Source: Gautieria morchelliformis
Lineage: Eukaryota > Basidiomycota > Agaricomycetes > Gomphales > Gomphaceae
Assembly (NCBI GenBank): GCA_015179125.1
Contig: WHVA01000016.1
Span: 124,001 to 188,000 of the forward strand
DNA length: 64,000 bases
Direction: 5' to 3'
The stretch's first letter is position 1. Each line of letters opens with the position of its first letter. Below, piece by piece: positions 1 through 10,757 of this stretch. The translations under genes and the position numbers were made by a program. The notes beneath the pieces are model-generated. The model had not been told where the DNA came from, did not search any database, and saw nothing but the letters and a program-made list of their open reading frames with translations.

Positions 1-10
1 TAGACATACC

Positions 11-410
11 TGGCGAAGGGGGATCCAAAGAGAAAACTCTAAGGAACCCCTTCGCCACCTAACTACGACTATAAGCAAACGCGGGCATGCTAGCCCGATC
101 ACCGAACGCCCGAGTTACATAAGCAATCATGCCAGCGATAACAGGGCTGGACAGATAAAGGAAGGAATGATGTCGGAAGGGGCCGGAACAGGAAGGGAAA
201 TAAATGGAACACAGTACAGAGGGATGCTAAAGGCTAGGAGAAGCTCAGGGGCCACCAACAACACGCTGCGATGATGCAATGTGTGATAATGCACAGTGCG
301 ATCGTACACAGTGCGATCATGCACAGTGCGATCATACACAGTGCGATCATGCACAGTGCGATCATTCACAGTGCGATCATGCACAGTGCGTGATTGGTGT
401 TCCCCTGACA
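11..410 (-). repeat. 3' LTR of the gypsy element, with internal 15-bp minisatellite
   Basis: Matches 5551-5690 plus 6193-6421. It starts TGGCGAAGGGGG on the plus strand and ends CCCCTGACA at 410, so in element orientation it is TGTCAGGGG...TTCGCCA. Near the 3' border are seven CAGTGCG-containing units of about 15 bp (roughly 293-390); the other LTR has five. Confidence 0.9.
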
Positions 411-3400
411 TCACCCCCCCTCTAGAATGCGGTGACCCGACACATGAAGTCCAACTGGTGGAACAGGGATGCGATTCTGAAACGTGACAGCCTCCAAGGA
501 GCGAATGCGACGAGGGGCACCTGGATGCGAACGGTAGAAGTCAGCAATCAGGTCAGGAGCTTGGACATCGCCCTCATTTTCCCAAGAATTCTCTTCATAG
601 CCATACCCCTTCCACTTGATGAGGAACTGGAGGCGATTTGCTCGCATGCGACTGTCTAACACCTGTTCAACCTCAAAGCGCTCATCACCCTCTCTAAGGA
701 TGGGTGGAGGTGGTGGGGATGGTCGCCGACCCAAGATTGGATCGGATGGAGCAGGAGTGAGCTTAATGACGGGGAAAACAGGGTGGAGGCGACTTAGAGA
801 CCTTGGGAGGCGGAGACGGTAGGCTTGTGACCCAACTTGGCGTTCAACAACATAGGGGCCAAGTCGCCGATGAGCTAGCTTTTTCGAAGGACGGGTGGTG
901 TGTATATCGCTTGCATCGAGGTAAACCTTGTCACCCGGAGAAAATGTAGGTGCTGGTTCACGTCGGCGATTATAGTATATCGCCATGTCCTCCTTCGACT
1001 TTGCCAGTGCTGACTTCGCTTCTGACAGTGACTCCTCCATGCATTCCTTGAATTCATTGACAGACTCAAGGTTCGATGGGGGTTGATGTGGTTCGAAGCC
1101 CATTCGTGGGTGCCGCCCAGTGTCCAGCATGAAGGGTGATTGACGAGTGGAAGCATGCACATGGTTGTTGTACTGGAACTCGGCCATGGGCAAGAGGTCA
1201 TCCCAGTCGTCCTGTCGCTCATTGACAAAGAGTCGAAGGTACTGCTCTAGCTCTTGATTGAGTCGCTCCGTCTGCCCGTCAGTCTGCGGGTGGTACGCTG
1301 TGGAGGCTGCGATGCGAATTCGCATCAGGCGAGTAAGCTCGCGAGTGAATTCGTGTACGAATTGGACCCCACGATCTGACACCACTGTTTGCGGGAGGCC
1401 ATGCAGCTTCCAGACATGGTGTAGGAAAAGTCGCGCTGCTCCGGCTGCAGTGGTCGTGGTGTTGGTGGGGATGAAGTGTGCCCGCTTGGAGACCGAGTCC
1501 ACTACATTCATCACAGCATCGTAGCCATGTGCGTCAGGCAGTTCCACAATAAAGTCAACACTGATCATGTCCCAGCGAGCTTCAGGGACAGGGAGTGGAT
1601 GGAGTTCACCGAGGGGTGGCTGCCTTCATGCCTTTGTTCGCAAGCATAAATCGCACGTCTTGGAGTACTCGCCAATATACCACGACATGTGGGGCCACGA
1701 GTAATTTCGTGAGACAAGTTCAAGGGTCTTCCATCGCCCCGGATGACCAGCGACCCGCGAATCATGGTGCTGGGCGACAATTCGTCGCCTGAGGTCCTGG
1801 ACATCTGGAACGTAAACTTTACCTCGGAACGTGAGCAGCCCATCCATCTCAGCCCACTCTGCAGACACCAGCGATTTCCCACCAGACTCTCGCAGCTTCT
1901 TTACCGCCCCTGCGACCTCGTCCTCCATTGACCCATCCCCAAATGCCTTCTTCACGTCGCGAACAATGAACAGCTCTGGGCGTAGGAGTGTCAAATCGCT
2001 GTTGTCACCTGATCCTGACCCATGGTCTGAGCGCCGCGACAGTGCATCTGACTTGCCCATCGTGACACCAGGCCGATGGTGAAGCTCGAAATCGAAACAC
2101 GACAAGTAGAGAGACCATCTAGCCTGCCTGCGATTAAGCTTCTTTGCAGTGCGAAAATACTCCAGGTTCTTGTGGTCTGTCCAGATCTCAATGCGATGCT
2201 TAGTGCCTTCGAGGAAATGTCGCCATTCCTCTAAGGCGCGAATAATAGCCAGCATCTCCTTGTCATGAATCTCATAATTTCGCTCCACAGGAGTAAGACT
2301 CTTTGAGTAAAATGCAATGGGATGCCATTTGTCGTCATCTGGAGATCGTTGGGACAGGACCGTACCAGTGGAGACATCTGAACTGTTGGCCTCCACCCGG
2401 TATGGTTGATTGTCATCTGCAAAGTGCAGGATCGGCGTTGATGTGAATCGCAGCTTCAGCCCATCAAATGCCTGCTGTTCGCGATCACCCCATGACCATT
2501 GTACATCCTTCTTGGTGAGCTCGAACAGGGGTCGCGCATGATGTGAGAAGCCCTCAACAAACCGGCGATAAAAGTTGGCAAATCCCAGGAAGGCCTGCAC
2601 CTCCTTGCGATTTGCTGGGGTTGGCCAGTCCATGACACCTGCGACCTTGATGGGGTCCATCTCCACCTTGCCATGTGACACAATGAGCCCAAGGTACTCA
2701 ATCTTTGTTCGCTCAAATTCACATTTCTCAGGGCGAAGGTAGAGCTTATGCTGCCGTAGGCGCTCAAGGACTATTCGCAGAAGTCGGCGATGCTCCTCAA
2801 GGGTGTCGGTGAAGATCAGGATGTCATCCAGGTACACACACACATGCCCTTCCATGATGAGGTCTTGGAAGATATCATTCATCATGGTCTGGAATGTCGC
2901 AGGGCTGTTTGTGAGTCCAAAGAACATGACGAGGGGTTCAAAGAGGCCACGATTAGTGCGGAATGCAGCCTTCCACTCATCGCCATCCTTTATTCGCACA
3001 TTATTAAAGCCCCATTGCACATCTAGCTTGGTGAAGTATTTTGCTCCACGAAGCTGCGCAATGAGCTCAGAAATGATGGGAAGGGGGTAGCGGTTCTTCA
3101 CTGTCATGGCATTGAGCACGCGATAATCCTGGACCAGGCGCAGCGATCCATCCTTCTTCTTGATGAAGAACACTGGGCTGGCCATAGGTGATTTTGAGGG
3201 CCGAACACGGCCAGTGCGCAGGTTCTCCTGCAGGAATTCATCCAGCTGCGACTGTTCACTGGGGGCAAGTGGGTAAATATTGCACGCAGATGGCTTGGCT
3301 CCTGGCTCAAGCTCAATTGCATGGTCCCATGTCCTGCGTTCAGGAAGTAAATCAAAGGACTCTTTAGCAAAGACATCCTCGAAGTCACGGAGGTAAGGAG

Positions 3401-4289
3401 GGATGAGTTCCTTTTCCACTGGGGGTACACTGCGAAGGGCCTTCTCAGCGAGCTGCTGTGAAGTGGTTGTGGCGGCTGCGATAATGGGTACAGGTACATT
3501 AGGCTTGGACACAGTCGCAAACAGGCGGTCGCCTGGCTCCAGAAGGGGCTCAACATCACCTGGCTCATCTCCTTCTGTGTCGCCCTCTTCCTCTTCCACC
3601 ATCTGGGGCAGGGGACCCATGCGGCACGCACGTATCCTTGCCTCCTCTCTCCGCTCTTCCCGCAATGTCGCTCTGCAGGTGTGGCACTGCACAGGGCATC
3701 TATTCAGTGTCACCTCCTGCGTTCGCCAGTTAACCTCCGGGTTGTGCTCCCGGAGCCATGGATAGCCAAGGATCATCTTGTGCTTCCCAAGGTTTGTAAC
3801 GGCAAAGACAGCACATTCAGAGTGGTCACGGAATCGCAGGATGACATCAACAACATTGCGAATTGCTCCACCCTCATTGGGAGTGCCATCAACATTGTAC
3901 ACAGGGGCAGGGCGTGTGAGTGATCGCATGGTTAACTTCTCAGTGGCGACAAATTCGCTGTCAATGAACAACCCAGTCGCACCACTGTCAAGGAGTGCAG
4001 TCACCCCTTTGACTTCAGCAGTGTCTGTTGTCTGGATCTCTACCTTGAGGTTCAGCGAATTCGGAGAGGGGACGGATGGGACCAGGAAGTGCTTGGGAAG
4101 GGCTCGCTCCCAACGTTTCAATCGTGGTGAAGGACCTTTTGGAATGTTGGCGGTTGATGTGTCTTTATCGCTTGCTGTGTGCGACCCAGTCTTTGACACA
4201 GGAATTGTATCTTCAGTATCTGGGGCTATTGACAGAGCAGCAAAGCGATTGGACAGGGGCAGCGAGGGCACATCTCTCACTCGCTGCAC
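411..4289 (-). pseudogene. pol: gypsy pol polyprotein (PR-RT-RNaseH-IN-chromodomain), split by an in-frame TGA
   Basis: Polyprotein that would cleave Gag-Pol, reverse-transcribe the element RNA and integrate the cDNA. From the N-terminal side: aspartic protease motif LLDSGATGLFID near residue 100, RT with active site YLDDILIF near residue 490, RNase H, then the integrase zinc-finger region ending CDLCLRTKA. There a TGA at 1626-1628 interrupts the frame. The same frame resumes at once and stays open to 411 with the integrase catalytic core (DFIVELP, SDRGVQF, YHPQTDGQTERLNQ) and a C-terminal chromodomain (core WKGYGYEENSWE). Chromodomains of this class bind modified histone H3 and steer integration to heterochromatin (family knowledge). 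Without the nonsense codon the reading frame would be continuous, so the break is a single lesion. The stop codon at 411-413 touches the LTR border. Confidence 0.93.
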
Positions 4290-5388
4290 GACACAAAATC
4301 CTCCGCATCATCCTTCTCTACCTCTTCCTCAGCGACATCTTGCACATCTGCAGCGACCATCCAGTGCTCCAGCAGCTCCTCGCGTTCATCAGCTGTCATG
4401 TAGCGGATGTCGTAGGCCTGCGGGCATTCTCGCGCAAAGTGTCCGACCTTGCCGCAGCGCCGACAGGTGAGTGGCTGTGGGAATCGCTTCTTCGCGCATC
4501 CACGTCCATCGGAGCAGGCCCAGAGGCATTTGGAAGGGGTGTGGGCACTGGCATTATCGCTGGCCTCGAGGAGAGCTGACTGGTGAACCTGGTGTGTGAT
4601 TCACCTGCCTTGCGAAAAACTGGCGGTGGGGGAGGGCCACTGTTTGTCACCCTAGGTCCCTGGAACACTTGGTTGGCTGCACGCGTGAGTGCAACTGTTC
4701 TCGCCGCCCCATACCATGCAGAAGGGTCGTCGTCCTTTGGCCTGCCATCCAACATCAATGCGATATGACTTTGGATTGCAGGTTCGAGACCTCGGCGGAA
4801 CTTCATCACAATTGATCGCCCATCTGTGTGTTCGGCTTTCTCAACCAGCTCTTCGAACCCATCGATGTATTCATCAACTGAACGCTTGCCCTGGTGGTAC
4901 TGGCGCAATTCCAGTTGGTTCATTGCATCGGTGGCCTCAGGTAGGGGGTAGAACTGCTGACGAAATGCTTCAACAAAATCCTTCCAGGTCGCATAGAGCG
5001 GCACGCCACGCTTTGCTTCCTGAGTGAATGCGCAAGTGGCAAAAGTCGCAGCCCTGCCTGTTTTCATGAAGGACATCGCCCAAAGGATCTGCGACTGCTC
5101 CTCTGGGAAGTCACTCGCACACACACCCAGGTAGAGGCTGCATGACTGGATGAAGTTGCGACCATTCGCACGATCCCCATCATATTCGGAGGGCTTTGCT
5201 GGCTCAGCTGTTCGCTTTGAGGAGGCATGAACACGACCAGGGAGTCCAGCCATGAGCCCAGTGGTCGTAGCCTGCAGGGTGTTCAACCTTGTCTCCAGAT
5301 CTTGTTTTTCCTGCCTCTCCCTCATCAACTCTTGCTCTATCGCCGCCAAGCGGTCCAAAACTTCAGCAGCAGATGGCAAGCCGTCCAT
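4277..5388 (-). pseudogene. gag: gypsy gag (capsid/nucleocapsid), frameshifted before the zinc knuckle
   Basis: Starts at the ATG at 5388. The N-terminal coiled coil (residues ~10-45) and retrotransposon gag domain (region around ATWKDFVEAFRQQFYPL and LRQYHQGKRSVDEYI) are intact in one frame. The nucleocapsid CCHC knuckle (CRRCGKVGHFARECPQ) lies in another frame, followed by an acidic tail that ends at 4277. The switch falls at the alternating CGCGC run at 4493-4497 and is explained by a 2-nt CG insertion. As it stands, the original frame reads on to a stop at 4396 and loses the knuckle. pol overlaps the end of gag by about 13 nt in a different frame, so ribosomal frameshifting or reinitiation would have been needed to express it. 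Confidence 0.88.
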
Positions 5389-5550
5389 GGTAAGTGTTAG
5401 AGGGTGTCAAGGTATGAGAAAGGATTGCTAAAATCACTGCTTTCGAAGGGTGTTCGATTCGAAGTTGTGCGATTTTGCAACCGGTGCTCTAGAGAGATTT
5501 TTCTACTATAAGGGCAACCTGGGCAGATGCTCTACACTCAAGCGGCGAAC

Positions 5551-6421
5551 TGGCGAAGGGGGATCCAAAGAGAAAACTCTAAGGAACCCCTTCACCACCT
5601 AACTACGACTATAAGCAAACGCGGGCATGCTAGCCCGATCACCGAACGCCCGAGTTACATAAGCAATCATGCCAGCGATAACAGGGCTGGTGTTGAGGAC
5701 AGGAATTATAGGCAGTAGGAATGGACTTCTTGCGCAAAAGAATAGACTAGAAATTAATTCACTCTCTCAGTGAATTTAGTTGTCACTGTAAATATATTAT
5801 ACACTACCTAGAAATTAATTCACTACAGAGGATTTCTAGGTCAATAAATCGAAAGAATGCTAGACTAATTTACTTGCCTCTCTCAGTGAATTTAGTTGTC
5901 ACTGAGAGAGGGGGAAATTGTTTCACTGCACATGTACTACTATCCGGCCCTTTAGCGCCCAAGAGCTCGCGCGTCGAAGTCATTTCAGACTCCGCTGGGT
6001 GCAGCCGCTTGTGAAAGTAGGAATAACAAAATGAAATAGAGAGACAGGGAGTGAGTGGAAAATTTCGAAAATCACCAGAGAAATGGATGCATGATACAAG
6101 AACAACATGAGAAGAAATTGAGAAAGCACACAACAAATTGGATATATTATGCTTGATTTTGGTGCAGGAGCATCAATGCACCCAACAGCTGGACAGATAA
6201 GGAAGGAATGATGTCGGAAGGGGCCGGAACAGGAAGGGAAATAAATGGAACACAATACAGAGGGATGCTAAAGGCTAGGAGAAGCTCAGGGGCCACCAAC
6301 AACACGCTGCGATGATGCAGTGTGTGATAACGCACAGTGCGATCGTACACAGTGCGATCATGCACAGTGCGATCATACACAGTGCGATCATGCACAGTGC
6401 GTGATTGGTGTTCCCCTGACA
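5551..6421 (-). repeat. 5' LTR of the gypsy element, interrupted by a solo LTR
   Basis: Two blocks, 5551-5690 and 6193-6421, align end to end with the left LTR. The foreign 497-bp block 5691-6187 sits between duplicated GCTGG pentamers. Without it and one GCTGG copy the LTR is 369 bp, against 400 bp on the left; the 31-bp difference is the two missing minisatellite units. Confidence 0.9.
5691..6187 (-). mobile_element. Solo LTR of the 33.8-39.1 kb copia family, nested in the gypsy 5' LTR
   Basis: Begins TGTTGAGGAC and ends GCACCCAACA. On the minus strand it reads TGTTGGGTGCAT...GCTCCTGCACC, matching the start of the copia LTR at 33836. It shares the inverted motif CTCTCAGTGAATTTA...CACTGAGAGAG and the block GGCCCTTTAGCGCCCAAG. 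It is flanked by GCTGG at 5686-5690 and 6188-6192. The uninterrupted site (GGGCTGGACAGATAA) is preserved in the other gypsy LTR at 144-158, so the insertion point is exact. Confidence 0.93.
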
Positions 6422-6836
6422 GTCATGTTCTATGGTCCATCTCAGTCTGTCCTGTCATATATCGCTACAATATCATGACCCAGTAAGAGAAATGTCTGTA
6501 AGTGCTGCGTATCGTGTGTGGGGCGTGTACCATGCAGTGTGGTGCACGCGTGTGGTGCAACACTGAGCTTTGCAAGAAAAGCCAGCCATTGTTCATATTC
6601 CCCTCAAACAGAAAAAAACAAGAACAAGAAAAACAAGAAACAGTGTAGCAATGCCAAGTTTTCGATCCCGGGACTTTGGGGTTATGGGCCCCATGCACTT
6701 CCTACTGCCCGAAGTTGCTGAGCATTCCATGTGCTGCGAGACAGTGGGCGGCAATCACTGCATTGTACTCCAAACTCTTTCCTGAATTTTGAACTGGGCG
6801 ATCATTCCAATCCACGCCCCTTCTCCACCAATCCTT
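6422..6836. repeat. Dispersed repeat, also present inverted at about 29510-29740
   Basis: No convincing gene. The stretch ATCTCAGTCTGTCCTGTCATATATCG...ACCCAGTAAGA, followed by an A/G-rich tract (AAAAACAAGAACAAG) and GTAGCAATGCCA, recurs reverse-complemented near 29510-29740. More distant relatives lie near 32430-32600 and 11950-12080. Probably an old non-autonomous element or LTR fragment; type not determined. Confidence 0.5.
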
Positions 6837-7857
6837 TGTCAAGATTGGTTTTTAGGCATTAATAACGTGTATTAGTGAACACAGCGAATGCCTGAATAGC
6901 TTGTACGAAGAAGTGTGCTGTTCGGCAAATGGGATGAACCAATAAATGTTCAGAAGATAAGAGGGCTGCCTGAATGGAGCTCGCCCTATCTACAGTCATA
7001 GCAAAGTAGCCCGTGATACTGGACGATGTAACGTGCAAGGTGTCACGGAAAGGTTGTTTAAGTAGCAACAATGCTTTCGCCGGCGAAGGTGCTCCTTCAG
7101 AGCCCTTGGCTGACAGCGCAGATAATAATACAAAGACTAAGGTAACAAAGGTAAAGTATGAAAACTCACCAGTGGTTCTTAAGTCCTCTTCTGGTCAAAG
7201 ATAGAAATCTATAGGAGAGGGCTCAAGACAATGGTCACAGTGAGGTCAAGTTTTGAACAAGATAGACATGTGATAATTGAACTGGGGAATATACATGTGA
7301 ATGTACCCTACTTATATCGAAGGCTTGTGTGATATCAGCGAATAGGAAAGAGGCCGTCTTGAGTCAGGGTTATATGGGGGTGCGCAGTCAGGATACAAAT
7401 AGATGAAACACATATACAATGGAATGAACGAGGAGTACAAACATGAAACGACGGGGAGGAAAGAGGGCAAAGGTACATATGTATGAAAACATGCCTTGAG
7501 AACTGCATACATGTTACCCTGCACGGACTCTTCGTCTGCTGGGTTGATCCCACGCGATCTACGGGTAGGATGTCCCGCGAATGTATTCTGGCCATATGAA
7601 CACCTAAAGGGGTTGAGTCGGGAAGATGATGGGGCCAGTGATGAACCATCAAGCCCGGTAGAGGATGTCGATCATGTTTGATGGCATGCCTGCTGGCGAA
7701 TGATGCGAGCAGTGAATAACCATTCGGCGAAGGGCGAATGGAGCAAACATAGAGGAGGCGTGGTCGAAGGGAAGGGCAAATCCAAGCGAACATGGAGAAG
7801 AAGTGGGGAAAGGACAAATAGGGATAGCTGGGTACAGGAAATAAACAAGTCATCACA
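6837..7857. mobile_element. Solo LTR, 1021 bp, of a second LTR-retrotransposon family
   Basis: Starts TGTCAAGATTGG and ends AGTCATCACA (TG...CA), flanked by perfect TCCTT duplications at 6832-6836 and 7858-7862. A full-length inverted relative lies at 56299-57823, with its own different TSD. No reading frame inside is credible. Orientation cannot be set because no internal region is present in the window. The flanks on both sides carry copies of CTTCTCCACCAATCC, so the target was a small tandem repeat. Confidence 0.88.
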
Positions 7858-7862
7858 TCCTT

Positions 7863-8966
7863 CTCCACCAATCCTTCTCCACCAATCCAATGCTCAGCCT
7901 ACAAGCGTATATTGTCTGCGTTCCAGCTCTTGCTGGCCTTATCTACACCTGGGACATACACACAGACCCCCAACCATCCCCTCCGCCGGTAGAGACACTG
8001 GAGACATGATTATGAGTTCATGTCCATGTCAGGGATAGGGCTGTGGGAGATATGAAGCCTGGGATGGAAAGGTGTTAGTGTTGTGTGAGGGGAAGTTGAA
8101 AGAGGACATTCAATTGAGTAGGGGTAAGATGTGTGTGTGGTCTTGAGAGATAGGGCAGTGGATGGGGTGAGAAGATGGATGGGACGACAGATACCATGAA
8201 ACGACAACGTCAAGGTTTGTCCACATCCGTTTCCATGTCTGCGTCATGTTGCTCATTGTAACTATGGAGGCGAGTGTAGTGGTTATGTGCAGTAGCTATG
8301 TAGTGACAACTCAGTGAATGGATGATTCACTGTGTGTATATAGCTGTACTGTACCTATGTAGTGACAACTACACAGGAGTGAGCATCGGTACGCTATGGT
8401 GTACAGCATGCGGTACGCACCTCAGTGAATGGATGATTCACTGAGGAGGTACTAACTACAAGTCCATTAGATATATAACCTCGGTCAACCCTGACCGAGA
8501 CAAGTAACTAGATATGTGTCTGGGTCACAGGTTGCCAGCCATGACCCTGCATTCTACACTTACCAGTACTACCTCCAACAGCATGTTTGTCCTAGTTTGG
8601 TGGGGTGCGAGTGGCCCACGCACAACAAAACCACTCTTCCCTTCAGAGTTATCAGTATCCAGTTGAGAAGCATTTGCAAAAATTTCAATGAATAAATTAC
8701 AAACACAGTCAAATTCAAAGTTTTACAGCATATATATGGTTTTTTGATGATACGGGTGACCGGAGTGAATAGATAGCCAAATATTCTATGGTGACTAATT
8801 CCAGAGTGCTGCAATATATTGGTAGATTGGAACAGTGAAAATGGGATGGTCAATGTAAGTCTCTGCATCTTGACTGCTGGGAGGGTTGTATTGGGACTGC
8901 AGTTATGATTCATTGACTTGGATGCTGTCAACGAACTGTGCTGTTCTTCTAGACTTTACCAAACCA
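7863..8966. other. Non-coding interval with clustered hairpins
   Basis: No supported gene. About 8300-8500 holds hairpin-forming segments: CTCAGTGAATGGATGATTCACTGTG near 8310, an 11-bp-arm palindrome CCTCAGTGAAT/ATTCACTGAGG at 8420-8446, and CTCGGTCA/TGACCGAG near 8480. GTAGTGACAACT occurs twice (near 8299 and 8359). This suggests a MITE or a folded regulatory region. Confidence 0.35.
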
Positions 8967-10757
8967 TTAACCAGTGCCTGAAGGAGACATTAACTGCTTA
9001 CCAGGGACAATAGGCCCCACCATTTCTACATCTCCAGGACATCCAGTTGCCCAAGGAAACACATCCAACTCTATCCCAGCAGGTCCAGCAGCCTCTTCAT
9101 GCTGACTTTCCTGATCAGCCACATTGTCCTCCAAAATCTCAGCACTAAACACATGGCTCAAGTGTGGGTTCCCAAATTCAGCCACTAAGGCATTGTGAAC
9201 ACTTTGTCTGGTGGCTTGGAAGGTGGAGAATGAAAGAGTAGGTAATGAGGGGCTGTGAAGTTGACTGTGTCTCTCTTGGAGAGTTAGATGGAACCGGCAG
9301 ATGATAATTGTTGACAAGCTGTATGTGCACCATTAGTACAATGATGTCCTTTTTCTTAAATTGGTGAGAATATACCTGTTCTGAAGAGGGTTTAAGATGC
9401 CAGCAAGACTTGGCTTTATATCACGAAAGGCTGATATTAGCCTTTGATATCATGATCAATACCTTACATACCCTTAACACCTAAATTGAAATTGAGAGAG
9501 AACACCAAGTAAACTCTGAAGCTCAACAGGTTTATAAGTAACCATACCCTTGTTATGATAGTACCAGCCAAAGTAATTGTAAGCACAAATCTGAATATGA
9601 ATCAGATATATGAAATATCATAGAGAGCAGTATTCCATACCCATATCTGACAATGCCTTACCTATAGATTAGTGATTTGTCCACACATATAAGCAATATG
9701 TTGTATACTCACCTTGGTAAATCACTAGACTAATGAGAGATTTCTTATCCTGACTTTTACCTTTCTGCCAAAGTTTCAAGGTTTCAATTGAGCTCAGGAT
9801 GGTTCCTAGCACAACTCCAGTGTCAAAAAGGATTACAGTAACAGCTTGTATGGTATCCACTGTCAAAGGTAATCAGACACAGTTTGGGAAAGTCCAGGCC
9901 TCTATATCTTACACCTGGAGAGTCTTTTAGTATAAATCTAGGTAGAAAGCCCTAGTACATACTGACAAATCGAATGTATTAAGTTGTGAAGCAGTGGCAT
10001 TACAGTGGACCAAAACAGACACATACTATATCCAGTGAAGTGAATATATGTTGTTTATGTAAAGTCTGGACAGGCACATACCACTTCAGTGATAATAGCA
10101 CCTAGAATAAGCAGCCCAAGAACACCCAAAAGTCTTTGATTCTGAAAGGAGATAGCATAGGTGCGAGCTAGCAGAAGGCCCAGACAAGTAAATTGTGTTA
10201 ATATCTCTAATTGACAAGTATATGGGTATTATCACTCACCCTGTACTCCGATCAGAGGAGGGATAACGAAAGCATCACCTAGGCGAACTATTGTATTACA
10301 TTTCCTTCAACATTTGAGTCACAATGTTACAGCTTCATAAGGAATGAAAGTCATACTAGATCCTCGTTCAAATCAGTAGCGTTACACACGAGAACGTTGG
10401 TAATCACCTCAAGGGATATGTTAGATAAATTGTTATATATAAAAATAAGAAAAACAATCAAAGGCGGGTAACGACCAAATAAATAGAGAATGGTGCCGAT
10501 TTTGAAGCTCTTGCACCACGTGCACCTAATCTCAGATGGTAGTGTGAGAAGAATGTCATAGATGAGCAGTGCTGTGTAACAAGCTATGGAAATCGTGGAA
10601 TTAGACTGGGAACATGTACACATACCAAGCGCTGCGAGGATGGCAGAGTTGACCGCAAAGCTAGTTCAGGTAAGTTCGTCTGCATCTCACTCAATGTAGT
10701 AAGCACGTACTTGTCTGATAGCTCCTGGATGACAGTCGAGGGGTCCACCTGTGACAT
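8967..10757 (-). CDS. DUF6533-type integral membrane protein gene, copy A (multi-exon)
   Basis: Coding blocks on the minus strand, separated by introns. The first exon starts at ATG 10757 (MSQVDPSTVIQELSD). Next come a block at 10625-10430 with a membrane-helix motif TALLIYDILLTLPSEIR, a small block near 10300 with VIPPLIGVQG, one near 10150-10080 with RTYAISFQNQRLLGV, one at 9869-9715 (VDTIQAVTVILFDTGVV... IETLKLW), and a C-terminal block at about 9310-8985. The YDxLLTLPxEIR helix followed by further helices and an RTYA motif is characteristic of the DUF6533 family of basidiomycete multipass membrane proteins, whose function is unknown. Several splice sites are clear (for example GTGAGT at about 10240, and GTGAGTATAC after SLISLVIYQG). 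The junction between exons 1 and 2 does not keep frame in any splice I tried, so this copy may already be damaged. Confidence 0.6.

Larger units (their letters stand above)
11..6421 (-). mobile_element. Ty3/gypsy chromovirus-type LTR retrotransposon, full length, decayed
   Basis: Element on the minus strand bounded by two related LTRs (11-410 and 5551-6421), with gag and pol between them. The pol order protease, RT, RNase H, integrase, chromodomain is the Ty3/gypsy (chromovirus) order. A G-rich polypurine tract (C8 run on the plus strand, 412-420) abuts the left LTR, which fixes the orientation. The LTRs have TG...CA ends. The 5 bases outside the two ends (ATACC before 11, GTCAT after 6421) do not match, so no target-site duplication is visible; rearrangement or ectopic recombination is possible. 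No classical TGG-type primer-binding site is obvious next to the 5' LTR. It is non-autonomous as it stands: gag has a frameshift, pol a nonsense codon, and the 5' LTR is split by another LTR. Confidence 0.92.

Noticed and set aside
293..390. CRISPR-like array of 15-bp repeats
   Set aside because: Units are contiguous with no unique spacers and lie inside an LTR of a eukaryotic retrotransposon; it is a minisatellite.
6422..6836. RNA gene or tRNA in the interval between the first two elements
   Set aside because: No cloverleaf or box A/box B pair that I could see; the sequence is a dispersed repeat.
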